NCBI RefSeq assembly: GCF_900155685.1 | Contig: NZ_LT732548.1 | Location: 2,176,636-2,240,635, forward strand | Direction of reading: 5' to 3' | Source: Paenibacillus bouchesdurhonensis | GTDB lineage: Bacteria; Bacillota; Bacilli; Paenibacillales; Paenibacillaceae | Length of the DNA stretch: 64,000 nucleotides | In this document: in pieces, positions 9,485 to 16,945 of the stretch | How the letters are laid out: each line of letters opens with the position of its first letter | Position numbering within the stretch: position 1 is the stretch's first letter | Program-made: the position numbers and the translations under genes | Notes under the pieces: generated by a model | Told to the model about the DNA's origin: nothing | Database searches by the model: none | Seen by the model: only the letters and a program-made list of their open reading frames with translations

Positions 9485-9551
9485 CTCGACAAAAATAGTA
9501 ATAATCTTCACTCAATTTTAGACAGACTTTACAACAGCTTCTCATTATACT
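9485..9551 (+). promoter_or_regulatory. Candidate Spo0A-activated promoter of spoIIGA-sigE
   Basis: TATACT at 9546-9551 and TAGACA at 9519-9524 are separated by 21 bases, an abnormally long spacer. The Bacillus subtilis spoIIG promoter is known for a long (22 bp) spacer and for activation by Spo0A. Two 0A-box-like sites read on the minus strand: TGTCGAG at 9491-9485 and TGTCTAA at 9524-9518, each one base from TGTCGAA. The second overlaps the -35 element, as in the known promoter. Confidence 0.55.
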
Positions 9552-9630
9552 GATAGCAACTCCTTTGGTGCAGGGAAGCTCTTCTAGTATCGAGGAAGAA
9601 GAATTGGAAGGCCTAGGCAGGTGAGTCAGA

Positions 9631-10596
9631 GTGGTCGTCTATATCGATCTCATATTCCTTATGAACCTGTTGATCGACGCGAGCTTGCTGCTAGTGACAG
9701 CCTGGATCAGGAAACAGCGGATAAAGGTATGGCGAATCGCGGCCTCGGCAACTGTAGGGGCTGCCTATGTCGTCATGATGTTCCTCCCCGAGCTATCCTT
9801 CCTATTTACGTTCCTTGTAAAATTTTCATTCTCTGTCGTCATGCTATGTATCGCATTTGGTTATGCTAGTCTGCAAAACTATTTGCGGAATATGGGAGCT
9901 TTCTACATGGTGAACTTTGCGGCTGCCGGCGGTATACTGGGCATTCACTATTTGCTGCAAAATTCTGGAGAAGTGTGGAGCGGAATATGGTATTCAGCTT
10001 CCGGGGGTCTCGGCTTCTCGCTCGAGATAGGTTCAATATTCACGGTAGTCGTTTTTTTTATAGTCATTATTTGGTTTAGAATGGTTGTTTCTTCAAAGCG
10101 CAGCATAGAACGCATAGAAACCTGTCTGGCTGAAGTGAAGGTTCGCATTGAGGATAAGACAGTACTGTGTACCGGGTTGGTCGATACCGGCAATCAACTT
10201 AAAGATCCGCTTACAAGATGGCCGGTTATGGTCATGGAGGCCTCTTTATGGGATCAGGTACTGCCGGGCGATTTTCTTCACAAATTAGCTGCGGAGCAAG
10301 CGGACAACCTTATTATGGAGTGGAGCGATGAGGAGTTGTTTCCGTGGAGGGATCGGTTGCGCCTGGTTCCCTATCGGGGAATTAATAAAGGCTCGCAATT
10401 TATGATTGCCTTGAAGCCGGATGAGGTATCGATTACTCGGGAGGGGCGGATGATGACGACGAAACGGGTGCTTATTGGATTAGATGGGGGGCGGTTGTCT
10501 GCTGAACTGGCGTATCGTGCTATTATCCACCCGGCGCTGATCGAAGGCATCGAAGAGGCGGAGGAAGATTATCTTTTAAATACATCAGGATCGTGA
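9631..10596 (+). CDS. spoIIGA: SpoIIGA, membrane aspartic protease that processes pro-SigE
   Basis: SpoIIGA sits in the sporulation septum and cleaves the pro-sequence of SigE when signalled from the forespore. The N-terminal half has about five hydrophobic segments. The C-terminal half carries the aspartic protease motif [14 protein letters not shown] with the catalytic Asp. The start GTG 9631 follows GGCAGGTGAG. The 321 residues are close to the usual length. Its substrate gene sigE begins 16 bp downstream. Confidence 0.95.
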   Translation: MVVYIDLIFLMNLLIDASLLLVTAWIRKQRIKVWRIAASATVGAAYVVMMFLPELSFLFTFLVKFSFSVVMLCIAFGYASLQNYLRNMGAFYMVNFAAAGGILGIHYLLQNSGEVWSGIWYSASGGLGFSLEIGSIFTVVVFFIVIIWFRMVVSSKRSIERIETCLAEVKVRIEDKTVLCTGLVDTGNQLKDPLTRWPVMVMEASLWDQVLPGDFLHKLAAEQADNLIMEWSDEELFPWRDRLRLVPYRGINKGSQFMIALKPDEVSITREGRMMTTKRVLIGLDGGRLSAELAYRAIIHPALIEGIEEAEEDYLLNTSGS

Positions 10597-10612
10597 TATA
10601 GGAGGAAATGAA

Positions 10613-11335
10613 ATGCGTGTTAGATGGAAGTTAATGTTGCAATTGCAGTATTATCGGCTGTTGTTCCTGTTCGGGCTCAAGAGTGAGGAAATCTACTATA
10701 TTGGCGGCAGCGAGGCGCTTCCTCCTCCTTTAACGCGAGAGGAAGAGGAATATTTGCTGCAGCGGTTATCCACGGGAGATTCTGCGATTCGGGCTATGCT
10801 TATTGAGCGAAATTTGCGTCTTGTCGTTTATATCGCCCGCAAATTTGAGAATACGGGAATTAATATCGAGGATCTCGTGTCGATCGGTGCCATCGGACTG
10901 ATTAAAGCCGTCAATACGTTCGATCCCGAGAAGAAGATTAAGCTGGCAACGTATGCTTCCCGTTGTATTGAGAATGAAATACTGATGTATTTGCGCCGCA
11001 ACAGTAAAATACGTACAGAAGTGTCTTTTGATGAACCGCTAAATATTGATTGGGACGGCAATGAATTGCTGCTCTCCGACGTGCTTGGCACGGAGAACGA
11101 TACGATTTACCGCAATATTGAGGAGCAGGTCGATCGCAAGCTGCTGCATAAAGCACTCGACAAGCTGAGCGAGCGGGAAAGAATGATTATGGAGCTGCGC
11201 TTTGGTCTTGTAGATGGTGACGAGAAGACGCAGAAGGATGTTGCTGACCTGCTGGGGATATCGCAATCTTATATTTCTCGGCTGGAGAAAAGGATCATTA
11301 AACGTCTCCGCAAGGAATTCAATAAGATGGTTTAG
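10613..11335 (+). CDS. sigE: RNA polymerase sigma-E, pro-form (early mother cell)
   Basis: Sigma-70 family factor of 240 residues that directs early mother-cell transcription. The N-terminal region of about 30 residues is the basic and hydrophobic pro-sequence removed by SpoIIGA. Region 2 ([18 protein letters not shown], then [10 protein letters not shown]) and region 4 with a helix-turn-helix ([19 protein letters not shown]) are clear. ATG 10613 has AGGAGG nearby. It is followed at 60 bp by sigG, the standard sporulation order. Confidence 0.97.
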   Translation: MRVRWKLMLQLQYYRLLFLFGLKSEEIYYIGGSEALPPPLTREEEEYLLQRLSTGDSAIRAMLIERNLRLVVYIARKFENTGINIEDLVSIGAIGLIKAVNTFDPEKKIKLATYASRCIENEILMYLRRNSKIRTEVSFDEPLNIDWDGNELLLSDVLGTENDTIYRNIEEQVDRKLLHKALDKLSERERMIMELRFGLVDGDEKTQKDVADLLGISQSYISRLEKRIIKRLRKEFNKMV

Positions 11336-11350
11336 GTAGTTGAAACTAAG

Positions 11351-11378
11351 GAATAAAAATACAGCCCTAGGAGATAAT
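11351..11378 (+). promoter_or_regulatory. Candidate SigF/SigG-type promoter of sigG
   Basis: GAATA (11351-11355), 14 bases, then GGAGATAAT (11370-11378). The downstream element fits the SigF -10 pattern GGnRAnAnT fully; the upstream element differs by one base from GYATA. sigG in Bacillus subtilis is transcribed in the forespore from such a promoter just upstream of the gene. Confidence 0.45.
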
Positions 11379-11413
11379 GATCATTAAGTTTCTCCTTGGG
11401 AGGTAAAGACACG

Positions 11414-12196
11414 ATGACCCGAAACAAAGTCGAGATTTGCGGTGTAGACACTGCAAAATTGCCCGTTCTAACCAATGTGGAAATGCGCGAGTTGTTCCGC
11501 TCTCTACAGCAGGACAATGTAAGATCAGCCAGGGAAAAGTTAGTGAATGGCAACCTTAGGCTAGTGCTGAGTGTCATCCAGCGATTCAACAATCGGGGGG
11601 AGTTTGTAGATGATTTATTTCAGGTCGGCTGCATCGGACTCATGAAAGCCATCGATAATTTCGATTTATCGCAAAATGTAAAATTCTCCACCTATGCCGT
11701 ACCGATGATCATCGGCGAAATCAGGCGGTATTTAAGGGACAATAACCCGATCCGGGTATCCCGCAGTCTGCGCGATATTGCCTATAAGGCACTGCAGATG
11801 CGCGACAGTTTAACCAATCAAAATTCCCGGGAACCGACGATCTTTGAAATTTCAGAAGCGCTTGGTTTGCCGAAGGAGGATGTGGTTTTCGCCCTGGACG
11901 CGATCCAGGATCCGGTATCTTTATTCGAGCCGATTTATCATGATGGGGGAGATCCGATCTACGTCATGGATCAAATCAGCGATGATAAGAATAAGGATGT
12001 GTCCTGGATTGAGGAAATCGCCTTGCGTGAAGCGATGCAGCGCTTAAACCGCCGTGAAAAGATGATTTTGTCGATGCGATTCTTCGAAGGCAAGACACAA
12101 ATGGAGGTCGCGGATGAAATCGGCATATCTCAGGCTCAAGTATCAAGACTTGAGAAATCTGCTATTTTACAAATGCAAAAGCACGTTAAGTCTTAA
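11414..12196 (+). CDS. sigG: RNA polymerase sigma-G (late forespore)
   Basis: Sigma factor of 260 residues active in the engulfed forespore. The N-terminus MTRNKVEICGVDTAKLPVL is diagnostic of SigG and contains the anti-sigma-sensitive region. Region 2 (VNGNLRLVLSVIQRFNNRG), region 3 and the region 4 helix-turn-helix (EVADEIGISQAQVSRLEKS) follow. ATG 11414 is preferred over the ATG at 11396, because GGGAGGTAAAG lies between them. A terminator follows directly. Confidence 0.97.
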   Translation: MTRNKVEICGVDTAKLPVLTNVEMRELFRSLQQDNVRSAREKLVNGNLRLVLSVIQRFNNRGEFVDDLFQVGCIGLMKAIDNFDLSQNVKFSTYAVPMIIGEIRRYLRDNNPIRVSRSLRDIAYKALQMRDSLTNQNSREPTIFEISEALGLPKEDVVFALDAIQDPVSLFEPIYHDGGDPIYVMDQISDDKNKDVSWIEEIALREAMQRLNRREKMILSMRFFEGKTQMEVADEIGISQAQVSRLEKSAILQMQKHVKS

Positions 12197-12201
12197 ACTG
12201 G

Positions 12202-12225
12202 AGGTTCCTTTGGGAACCTTTTTTT
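12202..12225 (+). terminator. Rho-independent terminator after sigG
   Basis: 7-bp stem AGGTTCC/GGAACCT with loop TTTG and a run of seven T (12219-12225). Confidence 0.85.
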
Positions 12226-12351
12226 GTTGCTTAGATCGGTATTATTTTGCGTTCTTTTAAATGTTTTGCGGACGATCATCATATACATCATACATATGGC
12301 CGCAGCGGAAGCAGAGAAAGTGTAAAATTAAACGATGGGCGGGAGGCTAGC

Positions 12352-12660
12352 ATGAAAATATCCGACTTTCAGACCAAGGATGTTATTAATGTCGTTGACG
12401 GCAAACGGCTTGGACATATTAGCGATCTTGAGCTTGATTTACGGCAGGGGGTCATAGAAGCGATTGTTGTTCCGGTCAATAGCAAGTTCATGGGATTGTT
12501 TGGAGGGGGGAGCGATTTGATCATACCTTGGAAAAATATCGTGAAAATCGGCTCGGATGTCGTGCTGGTGAAGATGGATGGTTTGGCCCAAAACGGGGTG
12601 CAGCAATTTGAAACAACTGTTTATATTGATCGAGATGGCAGAGCGGAGCGCCGAGGCTAG
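12352..12660 (+). CDS. ylmC: YlmC/YmxH-family PRC-barrel sporulation protein
   Basis: Small protein of 102 residues with a PRC-barrel-like fold: KISDFQTKDVINVVDGKRLGHISDLELDL reads as the first strands. It belongs to the YlmC/YmxH family, whose genes are common in sporulating Bacillota; its molecular role is not known. ATG 12352 follows GGGAGG; longer in-frame starts have no ribosome binding site. It opens the ylm block that runs to divIVA, in the same order as in Bacillus subtilis. Confidence 0.85.
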   Translation: MKISDFQTKDVINVVDGKRLGHISDLELDLRQGVIEAIVVPVNSKFMGLFGGGSDLIIPWKNIVKIGSDVVLVKMDGLAQNGVQQFETTVYIDRDGRAERRG

Positions 12661-12761
12661 ATGACAACTAGGCTCTGAACTCCGTCCTTTCGTAAAGCTG
12701 CCCGCCTTATGGTAAACTGAAGTTTATAGGCTTTTCAGGAGATGAAATACTAAAGAGGTGG

Positions 12762-13607
12762 ATGATGGAGCCGTTTAATTGGAAAGCTATAGAAACGATC
12801 GGGGAACCGGAGACATTCATTCTGGAGAGCTGGAGCAATGCAAGGCTTAGCGCTGGCTTTAGCGGACGAAGCGGAGGAGTGGGCAGCTCTCCCTATGAGG
12901 CATTGAATCTGGCCTATCATGTCGGCGATGATCCGGCGGACGTGTTGGAGAACCGTCGGATTTTGGCGAAGTCGCTAGGTTTTGAACCAAGCGCATGGAC
13001 TTGCGGCGAGCAGGTTCATGGAACGCAGGTAGCCGTCGTGACGAAGGCGGATAAGGGCAGGGGCTACCTTAATCGCGAGGGAGCATTTCAGAATACGGAT
13101 GGCCTTGTCACCAACGTTCCGGGGATATTGCTGACTTCATTTTACGCCGATTGCGTTCCGCTCTATTTTTTTGATCCGGTTCATAAGGCCGTAGGATTGG
13201 CTCACGCGGGCTGGAAGGGGACAGTGGGTCAGATTGCCGTGAAAGTAATCAAGACGCTGGAGCGGGAGTTTGGGAGCCGCAGAAAGGACGTTGTGGCTGC
13301 GATCGGGCCATCGATCGGCGATTGCTGCTATGAGGTGGATGAAGCGGTAATGTCGAAGGTAAGAGCAGGACTTGCAGAAGGCGAGGACATCGCCGCCTTT
13401 GCAAAGCCCTCCGTCAATCCGGGCAGATGCATGCTGAACTTGAAAGAATTGAATCGAATCATTATGATAAAAGCAGGAATATTGCCGACTCATATCGAAT
13501 GTACAACATGGTGTACAAGCTGTCATCCTGATAAGTTCTTTTCTTATCGCAAGCACAATGGGACAACAGGAAGAATGGCTAGCTGGATTGGCATGAAAGA
13601 GAGGTGA
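12762..13607 (+). CDS. pgeF: PgeF/YlmD family protein (laccase-domain purine nucleoside phosphorylase)
   Basis: The family is annotated as a multicopper polyphenol oxidase, but members act on purine nucleosides and help avoid wrong incorporation of amino acids into peptidoglycan. The zinc and active-site residues are visible: QVHG, ADCVPLY and HAGWKGT. The length of 281 residues is normal. Start ATG 12762 or the adjacent ATG 12765 both lie behind AAAGAGGTGG; the second is better spaced. It is followed immediately by ylmE. Confidence 0.92.
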   Translation: MMEPFNWKAIETIGEPETFILESWSNARLSAGFSGRSGGVGSSPYEALNLAYHVGDDPADVLENRRILAKSLGFEPSAWTCGEQVHGTQVAVVTKADKGRGYLNREGAFQNTDGLVTNVPGILLTSFYADCVPLYFFDPVHKAVGLAHAGWKGTVGQIAVKVIKTLEREFGSRRKDVVAAIGPSIGDCCYEVDEAVMSKVRAGLAEGEDIAAFAKPSVNPGRCMLNLKELNRIIMIKAGILPTHIECTTWCTSCHPDKFFSYRKHNGTTGRMASWIGMKER

Positions 13608-13615
13608 TCCCTTCT

Positions 13616-14308
13616 TTGTCACTCAAAGAACGGATACAGCAGGTGGAGCGCCTTGTTCAAGCGGCTTGTGAACGAAGCGGACGCAAGAGGGACGAAGTTA
13701 ATGTCGTCGCGGTGACAAAATATGTGAGTTTGGAGACGACAGGCATGCTTCTGGATGAAGGCATCGTTCATATCGGCGAGAATCGCCCCCAGAGTGCGGT
13801 ACCGAAATGGGAGGCGCTCGGAGGGCGAGGAGTATGGCACTTCATCGGTCATCTGCAGAGCAATAAAGTCAAGGACGTCATTGGCAAATTTCAATATATT
13901 CATTCCCTGGATCGTCTGTCCCTGGCCAAGGAGCTGGAGAAGCGGGCAGCGGCGCAAGGAATTACTGTATCTGCATTCCTCCAAGTCAACGTATCTGGAG
14001 AATCATCCAAGCATGGAGTTCGTCCGGAGGAGGCAGCTCAATTGTTGCAGGAACTTGGCTCTTATTCTCACATTAAGATCATCGGACTGATGACTATGGC
14101 TCCGATCGAGGATGATCCAGAGCTGACGCGCCCGGTATTTCGGGGGCTTCGTGAATTAAGAGATCAACTGAATGCCCAGAAAATTACGAAGGAACCGCTA
14201 ACCGAACTGTCGATGGGAATGTCGGGAGATTTTGAAGTAGCGATTGAGGAAGGTGCGACTTGGGTGCGCCTGGGTACTCTTTTAGTAGGGAAAGGGGAGG
14301 AGACGTAA
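13616..14308 (+). CDS. ylmE: YlmE/YggS family PLP homeostasis protein
   Basis: A single-domain, alanine-racemase-fold protein (230 residues) that binds pyridoxal phosphate and controls PLP and amino-acid balance. The PLP lysine is in VAVTKYVS; IGHLQSNKVKDV, LSMGMSGDFEVAI and WVRLG(T) are further family motifs. TTG 13616 is chosen because GAGAGGTGAT precedes it; the GTG at 13604 is inside that site and would overlap pgeF. The stop codon overlaps the sepF start (TAATG), so translation is coupled. Confidence 0.93.
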   Translation: MSLKERIQQVERLVQAACERSGRKRDEVNVVAVTKYVSLETTGMLLDEGIVHIGENRPQSAVPKWEALGGRGVWHFIGHLQSNKVKDVIGKFQYIHSLDRLSLAKELEKRAAAQGITVSAFLQVNVSGESSKHGVRPEEAAQLLQELGSYSHIKIIGLMTMAPIEDDPELTRPVFRGLRELRDQLNAQKITKEPLTELSMGMSGDFEVAIEEGATWVRLGTLLVGKGEET

Positions 14309-14760
14309 TGGGAGTAATGAATCGGTTTATGAATTTTCTGGGCCTTCAGGAAGAAGAAGAAATCGTGGAGCGCGAGAAGCTGCAGGAACAAGAGGAAGTT
14401 GAATTTGAGGCGCCTAGCTTTGAAGCTCGCAGAAATCAAAAAATCAACAACGTAGTCAGTATCCACTCTCAGAAGAACGTGAAGGTTATCTTGTATGAAC
14501 CGCGTTCCTATGACGAGGCGCAGGAAATTGCGGATCATTTGCGCTCACACAGGTCGGTTGTTGTCAACTTGCAAAGAGTCCGCAATGATCAGGCTATGCG
14601 CATTATCGATTTTCTTAGCGGGACGATCTATGCGCTAAGCGGCAGTATTTCAAAAATCGGTGGCAATATATTTCTCTGTACGCCGGATACGGTAGAAATA
14701 CAAGGCTCGATTACCGAAATACTGACGGAAGATCAGGAATATAACAACAGAATGAGGTGA
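14308..14760 (+). CDS. sepF: SepF, Z-ring assembly and membrane anchor protein
   Basis: SepF forms rings that bundle FtsZ filaments and bind membrane through an N-terminal amphipathic helix. From ATG 14308 the 150-residue protein begins MGVMNRFMNFLGL, the expected membrane-binding helix, followed by an acidic linker and the conserved core (VILYEPRSYDEAQEIADHL, VVNLQRV, DFLSGTIYAL). The ribosome binding site is AAAGGGGAGG. It overlaps ylmE by one base. Its partner FtsZ is encoded about 5 kb upstream. Confidence 0.95.
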   Translation: MGVMNRFMNFLGLQEEEEIVEREKLQEQEEVEFEAPSFEARRNQKINNVVSIHSQKNVKVILYEPRSYDEAQEIADHLRSHRSVVVNLQRVRNDQAMRIIDFLSGTIYALSGSISKIGGNIFLCTPDTVEIQGSITEILTEDQEYNNRMR

Positions 14761-14767
14761 AGGCAGC

Positions 14768-15040
14768 TTGGGAATTGATATTTATAGAATAATATGGATG
14801 CTTCATGATATATATTTTTACATGGTTTTGATCTATATCTTGATGTCATGGGTTCCGAATGCCCGTGAGAGCTTTATTGGAGAGCTGCTGGGCAAATTGG
14901 TCGAGCCCTTTTTGGCTCCGTTTAGACGATTTATCCCGCCGATTATGGGGATGATCGATATATCTCCGATCGTCGCTATTTTTGCGCTGCGGATGGCTGT
15001 TTTCGGCTTGATCAGCGTATTGAGCTACGTGTTGGGGTAA
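14768..15040 (+). CDS. ylmG: YlmG/YggT family membrane protein
   Basis: Small membrane protein of 90 residues with two hydrophobic segments and the family stretch YILMSWVPNARES and LAPFRRFIPP. The family is linked to cell division and osmotic behaviour in several bacteria, without a defined biochemical role. TTG 14768 follows AGGTGAAGG. It lies 7 bp after sepF and 9 bp before ylmH. Confidence 0.9.
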   Translation: MGIDIYRIIWMLHDIYFYMVLIYILMSWVPNARESFIGELLGKLVEPFLAPFRRFIPPIMGMIDISPIVAIFALRMAVFGLISVLSYVLG

Positions 15041-15049
15041 TGTGACCTT

Positions 15050-15832
15050 ATGCGTGCTAACATATACGAACATTTTCTCCCAGAGGAGCGCCCGTTCGTC
15101 GATCGCGCCTGGGAGTGGGTTGTCAATGCAGGGGACTATCATGAAGCAAAATTAAGCGACTTCCTGGATCCGCGGCAATGCCACATCGTGGAGAGCTTGG
15201 CGAATCGCCATGCCGATGTCCACATCCGTTTGGATGGTGGTTTTCCGGAAGCGGAGCGGCGGCGGGCACTGATCGCTCCGGATTATCGGGATATCGAAGC
15301 AGAGCCTATGGGGATGAGAGTGCTTAGCATTTCCTCCGAAGATCAGAAGTTGGGCTCGCTTCAGCACGGGGATTACTTGGGAGCCATCCTTGGACTCGGT
15401 CTTAAGCGGGACAAGGTTGGCGATATTCATGTCCGCGAAGATGGATGCCATGTCATCATCACGGAGGAAATATCTGTATTCCTGGATATGAATCTTCGTC
15501 AGGTTCACCGAGTTAACGTTATGACCGAGGTGCTTGAACTTGAAGTGCTAAGAACGGCAGACGCTACGCTTGAGCCGCTGGATATCACGGTGGCTTCTTT
15601 ACGTTTGGACGGGATCGCGAGCGATGTATTCCGCCTAAGCAGGAGCAAAATTGTGGTGCCGATTAGGGCGGGACGCTGCCGGGTAAATTGGAAAACGGAA
15701 GAGGATCCATCCAAGCCGTTAAAATCTGGCGATATTGTAGCACTCCAAGGATTCGGCAGATTCAAGGTGTTGGAGACGGACGGCATGACGAAAAAGGGCA
15801 GACATCGTGTCCGAATCGGGAAATTTGTATGA
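15050..15832 (+). CDS. ylmH: YlmH, S4-domain RNA-binding protein
   Basis: 260 residues. The N-terminal part is family-specific. The C-terminal S4 domain begins at VASLRLDGIASDVFRLSRSK and ends in GDIVALQGFGRFKVLE. S4 domains bind structured RNA. Work on the family points to a role on the large ribosomal subunit in rescue of stalled nascent chains, which is knowledge of homologues and not visible here. ATG 15050 has only a weak ribosome binding site, but the spacing to ylmG (9 bp) suggests coupling. Confidence 0.9.
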   Translation: MRANIYEHFLPEERPFVDRAWEWVVNAGDYHEAKLSDFLDPRQCHIVESLANRHADVHIRLDGGFPEAERRRALIAPDYRDIEAEPMGMRVLSISSEDQKLGSLQHGDYLGAILGLGLKRDKVGDIHVREDGCHVIITEEISVFLDMNLRQVHRVNVMTEVLELEVLRTADATLEPLDITVASLRLDGIASDVFRLSRSKIVVPIRAGRCRVNWKTEEDPSKPLKSGDIVALQGFGRFKVLETDGMTKKGRHRVRIGKFV

Positions 15833-16001
15833 TCAGTTTGCAGGAGTTCAGAGATTCCTGTCGAATTTAACAACAACACTTGTGCTGTATATGCTTCCCT
15901 TTAAGTGTGCGAAGAAAGATGCCTATCGACGTACTTTCGAAGTAGTCAGAATGAACAATCATTCTAAGGGGAAGTTTCGAAATTTCTAGGAGGTGCACAA
16001 C

Positions 16002-16520
16002 ATGCCATTAACGCCGCTGGATATACATAATAAAGAGTTTTCCAGACGTATTCGCGGTTACGATGAAGATGAAGTCAATGAATTTCTCGATCAGGTAATT
16101 AAAGATTACGAGATCGTGATCCGGGAGAATAAGGAACTTCAAAGCCAGCTACTGGCCGTGCAAGAGAGACTGGATCATTTTGCAAATATTGAAGAAACGC
16201 TTAGCAAAACTATCATCGTAGCGCAAGAAGCGGCGGATGAAGTGAAGAACAATGCGAAGAAAGAAGCTCAGCTCATCGTCAAGGAAGCCGAGAAGAACGC
16301 GGATCGCATCGTCAATGAGTCGCTGGCAAAATCGCGAAAGATCGCTATGGAAGTCGAGGAGCTGAAGAAGCAGGCCTCGATTTATCGTGCCAGATTCCGG
16401 ACGCTTGTCGAGGCTCAGCTTGATCTGCTCAGCCACGATGGCTGGGAGTCGCTTGAGGATCGTGAACGGCTTGAGGATCGCGAGCGCGAACGCGAACGTG
16501 AAATCAAAGAAATATACTAA
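16002..16520 (+). CDS. divIVA: DivIVA, pole- and septum-marking coiled-coil protein
   Basis: DivIVA recognises curved membrane and recruits Min and sporulation partners. The N-terminal lipid-binding domain starts MPLTPLDIHNKEFSRRIRGY with the conserved DEVNEFLD. A long coiled coil follows (about residues 35-130). The C-terminus is an unusual, strongly charged tail rich in Arg and Glu with short repeats of LEDRER type. ATG 16002 lies behind AGGAGGTG; GTG 15993 is inside that site. The 168 bp before it contain no recognisable gene. Confidence 0.95.
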   Translation: MPLTPLDIHNKEFSRRIRGYDEDEVNEFLDQVIKDYEIVIRENKELQSQLLAVQERLDHFANIEETLSKTIIVAQEAADEVKNNAKKEAQLIVKEAEKNADRIVNESLAKSRKIAMEVEELKKQASIYRARFRTLVEAQLDLLSHDGWESLEDRERLEDREREREREIKEIY

Positions 16521-16532
16521 GCGTCTGCCTTG

Positions 16533-16562
16533 TTGACAGAGCGGGTAATAATAAGTTATAAC
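16533..16562 (+). promoter_or_regulatory. SigA promoter of the ileS T-box transcript
   Basis: TTGACA (16533-16538), 18 bases, TATAAC (16557-16562). It lies directly upstream of the T-box leader and 13 bp after divIVA. Confidence 0.75.
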
Positions 16563-16569
16563 TATAGAC

Positions 16570-16880
16570 ATATTATACGTGCATACTTATTTGATGATGG
16601 GAATCAGTACGCTGTGATTTTGTTCTCAGAGAGTTGACGATTTGCTGCGAGTCAATGTTCAGGACACAGACGGAATATCGTCCCGGAGAAGATAAGCTGA
16701 GATTTCCGGTAAGGAAAGCGTAAGCTTTATCCGGCTGCCGGCCGTTACACCGGCCCCATATGAAGCGTATGGGATCAAAGTGTCATGTCGTTTGAGGTTC
16801 AGGTTAGGACTTGAACGGCATGGAACAAGGGTGGTAACGCGAGCGCAGAGTCTCGTCCCTTTTGGGGCGGGGCTTTTTTT
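16570..16880 (+). ncRNA. T-box riboswitch, isoleucine specific, upstream of ileS
   Basis: The leader shows the Stem I AGAGAG motif (about 16628-16633) with its following stem-loop, the T-box core AAGGGTGGTAACGCG (16827-16841) and a terminator with seven T (stem about 16848-16873, T 16874-16880). The likely specifier is ATC at 16677-16679, in the context GGAAT-ATC-GTCCCGG, which codes for isoleucine and agrees with the downstream gene. The TGGT of the T-box bulge fits a tRNA with discriminator A. Uncharged tRNA-Ile should stabilise the antiterminator and switch ileS on. Confidence 0.93.
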
Positions 16881-16945
16881 GTACCCAATTAAAGGTTGCT
16901 AAGGTTTGCTGTAAATATTAAGGATTGAAAGGAAGTCGCTTTAGA

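Noticed and set aside
12289-12297. SigE-like -10 sequence CATACATAT before ylmC
   Set aside because: No matching -35 element stands 14-16 bases upstream.
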